A stretch of DNA of 64,000 bases from assembly GCF_000685095.1 (NCBI RefSeq), contig NZ_BAYE01000001.1:496001-560000 (forward strand), written 5' to 3'. This document shows, one piece after another, positions 63,260 through 64,000 of the stretch; position 1 is the first letter of the stretch; the number at the start of each line of letters is the position of its first letter. The DNA comes from Paraburkholderia caledonica NBRC 102488 (GTDB lineage: Bacteria > Pseudomonadota > Gammaproteobacteria > Burkholderiales > Burkholderiaceae). The translations under genes were made by a program, and so were the position numbers. The notes under the pieces were generated by a model. The model had not been told where the DNA came from. It worked only from the letters and a program-made list of their open reading frames with translations, and made no database searches.

Positions 63260-63628
63260 TCACTTGTCGGGATTGCTCTTCGATGAGGAATTTTGCGCCG
63301 CGTAGTAAGCAGCGATGTCGGCGATGTCCTGATCCGATAGCGACGCGGTGATCGCGTGCATCGTTTCGAAGTGGCGATCGCCCTTCTTGTAGCCGCGCAG
63401 GGCGTTTTCGAGGTACGCCTGATTCTGGCCGCCGAGCATGGGCACGCGGTAGACCTCAGGATAAGCCGTGCGATATTCAGGGATGCCGTGGCAGCCAATA
63501 CACATCGCGACCTTGCCTTGGCCCGCTTTCGCGTTGCCGACGACATCCGCTGCCTGCGCACTGGCCGCATAGCCCGCGAGCACCGACAGCGCTGCGATCA
63601 CGACGTGTTTGCCGACGAATTTATTCAT
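63260..63628 (-). CDS. Small periplasmic cytochrome c, c4/c5-like
   Basis: 122 residues from MNKFVGKHVVIAALSVLAGY with a signal peptide ending QAAD. The haem motif is CIGCH in KVAMCIGCHGIPEYRTAYPE, followed by VPMLGGQNQAYLENALRGYK and a likely axial Met in RHFETMHAITASLSD. It resembles its neighbour in plan but differs in sequence, so the pair may have arisen by duplication of a cytochrome c4 half. The ATG at 63628 begins the signal peptide directly; an upstream start at 63673 does not. Confidence 0.92.
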   Translation of the reverse strand: MNKFVGKHVVIAALSVLAGYAASAQAADVVGNAKAGQGKVAMCIGCHGIPEYRTAYPEVYRVPMLGGQNQAYLENALRGYKKGDRHFETMHAITASLSDQDIADIAAYYAAQNSSSKSNPDK

Positions 63629-63893
63629 AGCATGTAACCTGGCTTGAGGGGAAACGGGCGCCCAAAAAGGCAACGGCCCGCGCCGTTATTCTTATAGGGA
63701 GCCACGCAGGCCAAAAAAATCGGGCTAATTGTACCGCGACGCCGCGCCGAACGTCCACCGCGCGGGGCGCGCCGGCCGGCGCGCCTGCATTGCGGCCGGG
63801 CCGCGCCGCGGCTGAAACCATACGCGAGCCCGTTTCAGGCCAACAGGGCTTCTGACTTATACTGGGTTTTTTCCGCCCAAAGAGCATCTTGCC

Positions 63894-64000
63894 ATGCGTT
63901 TCGAAGGCTCATCGCAGTACGTCGCCACCGACGACCTCAAGCTCGCGGTCAACGCCGCGATGACGCTCAAGCGCCCGCTGCTGATCAAGGGCGAGCCCGG
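63894..64000 (+). CDS. MoxR-family AAA+ ATPase, 3' end cut by window
   Basis: Only the first 35 residues are visible: MRFEGSSQYVATDDLKLAVN then RPLLIKGEPG, where the Walker A motif begins and the window ends. The sequence is the start of the MoxR-type chaperone ATPase often followed by a VWA-domain protein gene. It is divergent from the two cytochrome c genes. The assignment rests on the short N-terminal part only. Confidence 0.75.
   Translation, partial: MRFEGSSQYVATDDLKLAVNAAMTLKRPLLIKGEP

Overview
The window looks like about 64 kb of chromosome from a beta-proteobacterium of the Burkholderia/Paraburkholderia group. The grounds are high GC content with strong third-position bias, an LPS-core cluster of glycosyltransferases with a WaaL-type ligase and msbA placed beside dnaE, an intracellular PHA depolymerase with the same catalytic residue numbers as the Ralstonia/Cupriavidus enzyme, an anchorless RsxB next to nth, and DUF1841. 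No rRNA, tRNA, insertion sequence, prophage or CRISPR array was recognised.

Layout. 1-13 kb is a loosely organised accessory/stress region: the end of an EmrA-type efflux pump with its outer-membrane lipoprotein, a transglutaminase-like protein, a 46-residue basic protein, a SulP transporter, a coiled-coil protein, an outer-membrane channel-like protein, a BON protein, a class II amidotransferase, DUF4126 and DUF2254 membrane proteins and a beta-carbonic anhydrase. At 13.4-14.1 kb two gene remnants (a chemoreceptor tail on the minus strand and a GAF domain on the plus strand) meet head to head.

14.2-20.5 kb is the most interesting part: a compact PQQ alcohol-oxidation module. It has a quinoprotein alcohol dehydrogenase with the extra aspartate linked to lanthanide use, followed by one polypeptide that joins an MxaJ/XoxJ-like periplasmic binding domain to a cytochrome c domain. 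Facing them are a 24-residue pqqA, a stand-alone pqqD and a sigma-54 activator of the AcoR type. Both transcription units have a good -24/-12 sequence upstream, so a single activator may control enzyme, electron acceptor and cofactor precursor together.

20.6-27 kb has an EAL protein with a broken GGDEF site, a free-methionine-sulfoxide reductase, a tandem Mop protein, an NlpC/P60 lipoprotein, a VOC protein and rdgC. 27.2-35.3 kb is the LPS core/O-antigen cluster on the minus strand (GT4, ligase, GT9, GT4, msbA) with a divergent GT2. 35.4-49 kb is mostly housekeeping: dnaE, trhO-gluQ, rhlE, an acetolactate-synthase-like enzyme with an aldehyde dehydrogenase, small envelope proteins, purT and a META lipoprotein. 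49.3-64 kb has a very long FtsK-type translocase, a beta-propeller lactonase, a GH15 enzyme, phaZ, a TetR regulator, rsxB-nth, DUF1841, two small cytochromes c and the start of a MoxR ATPase cut by the window edge.

Functions were assigned by reading motifs and comparing with remembered families. No database search was run.
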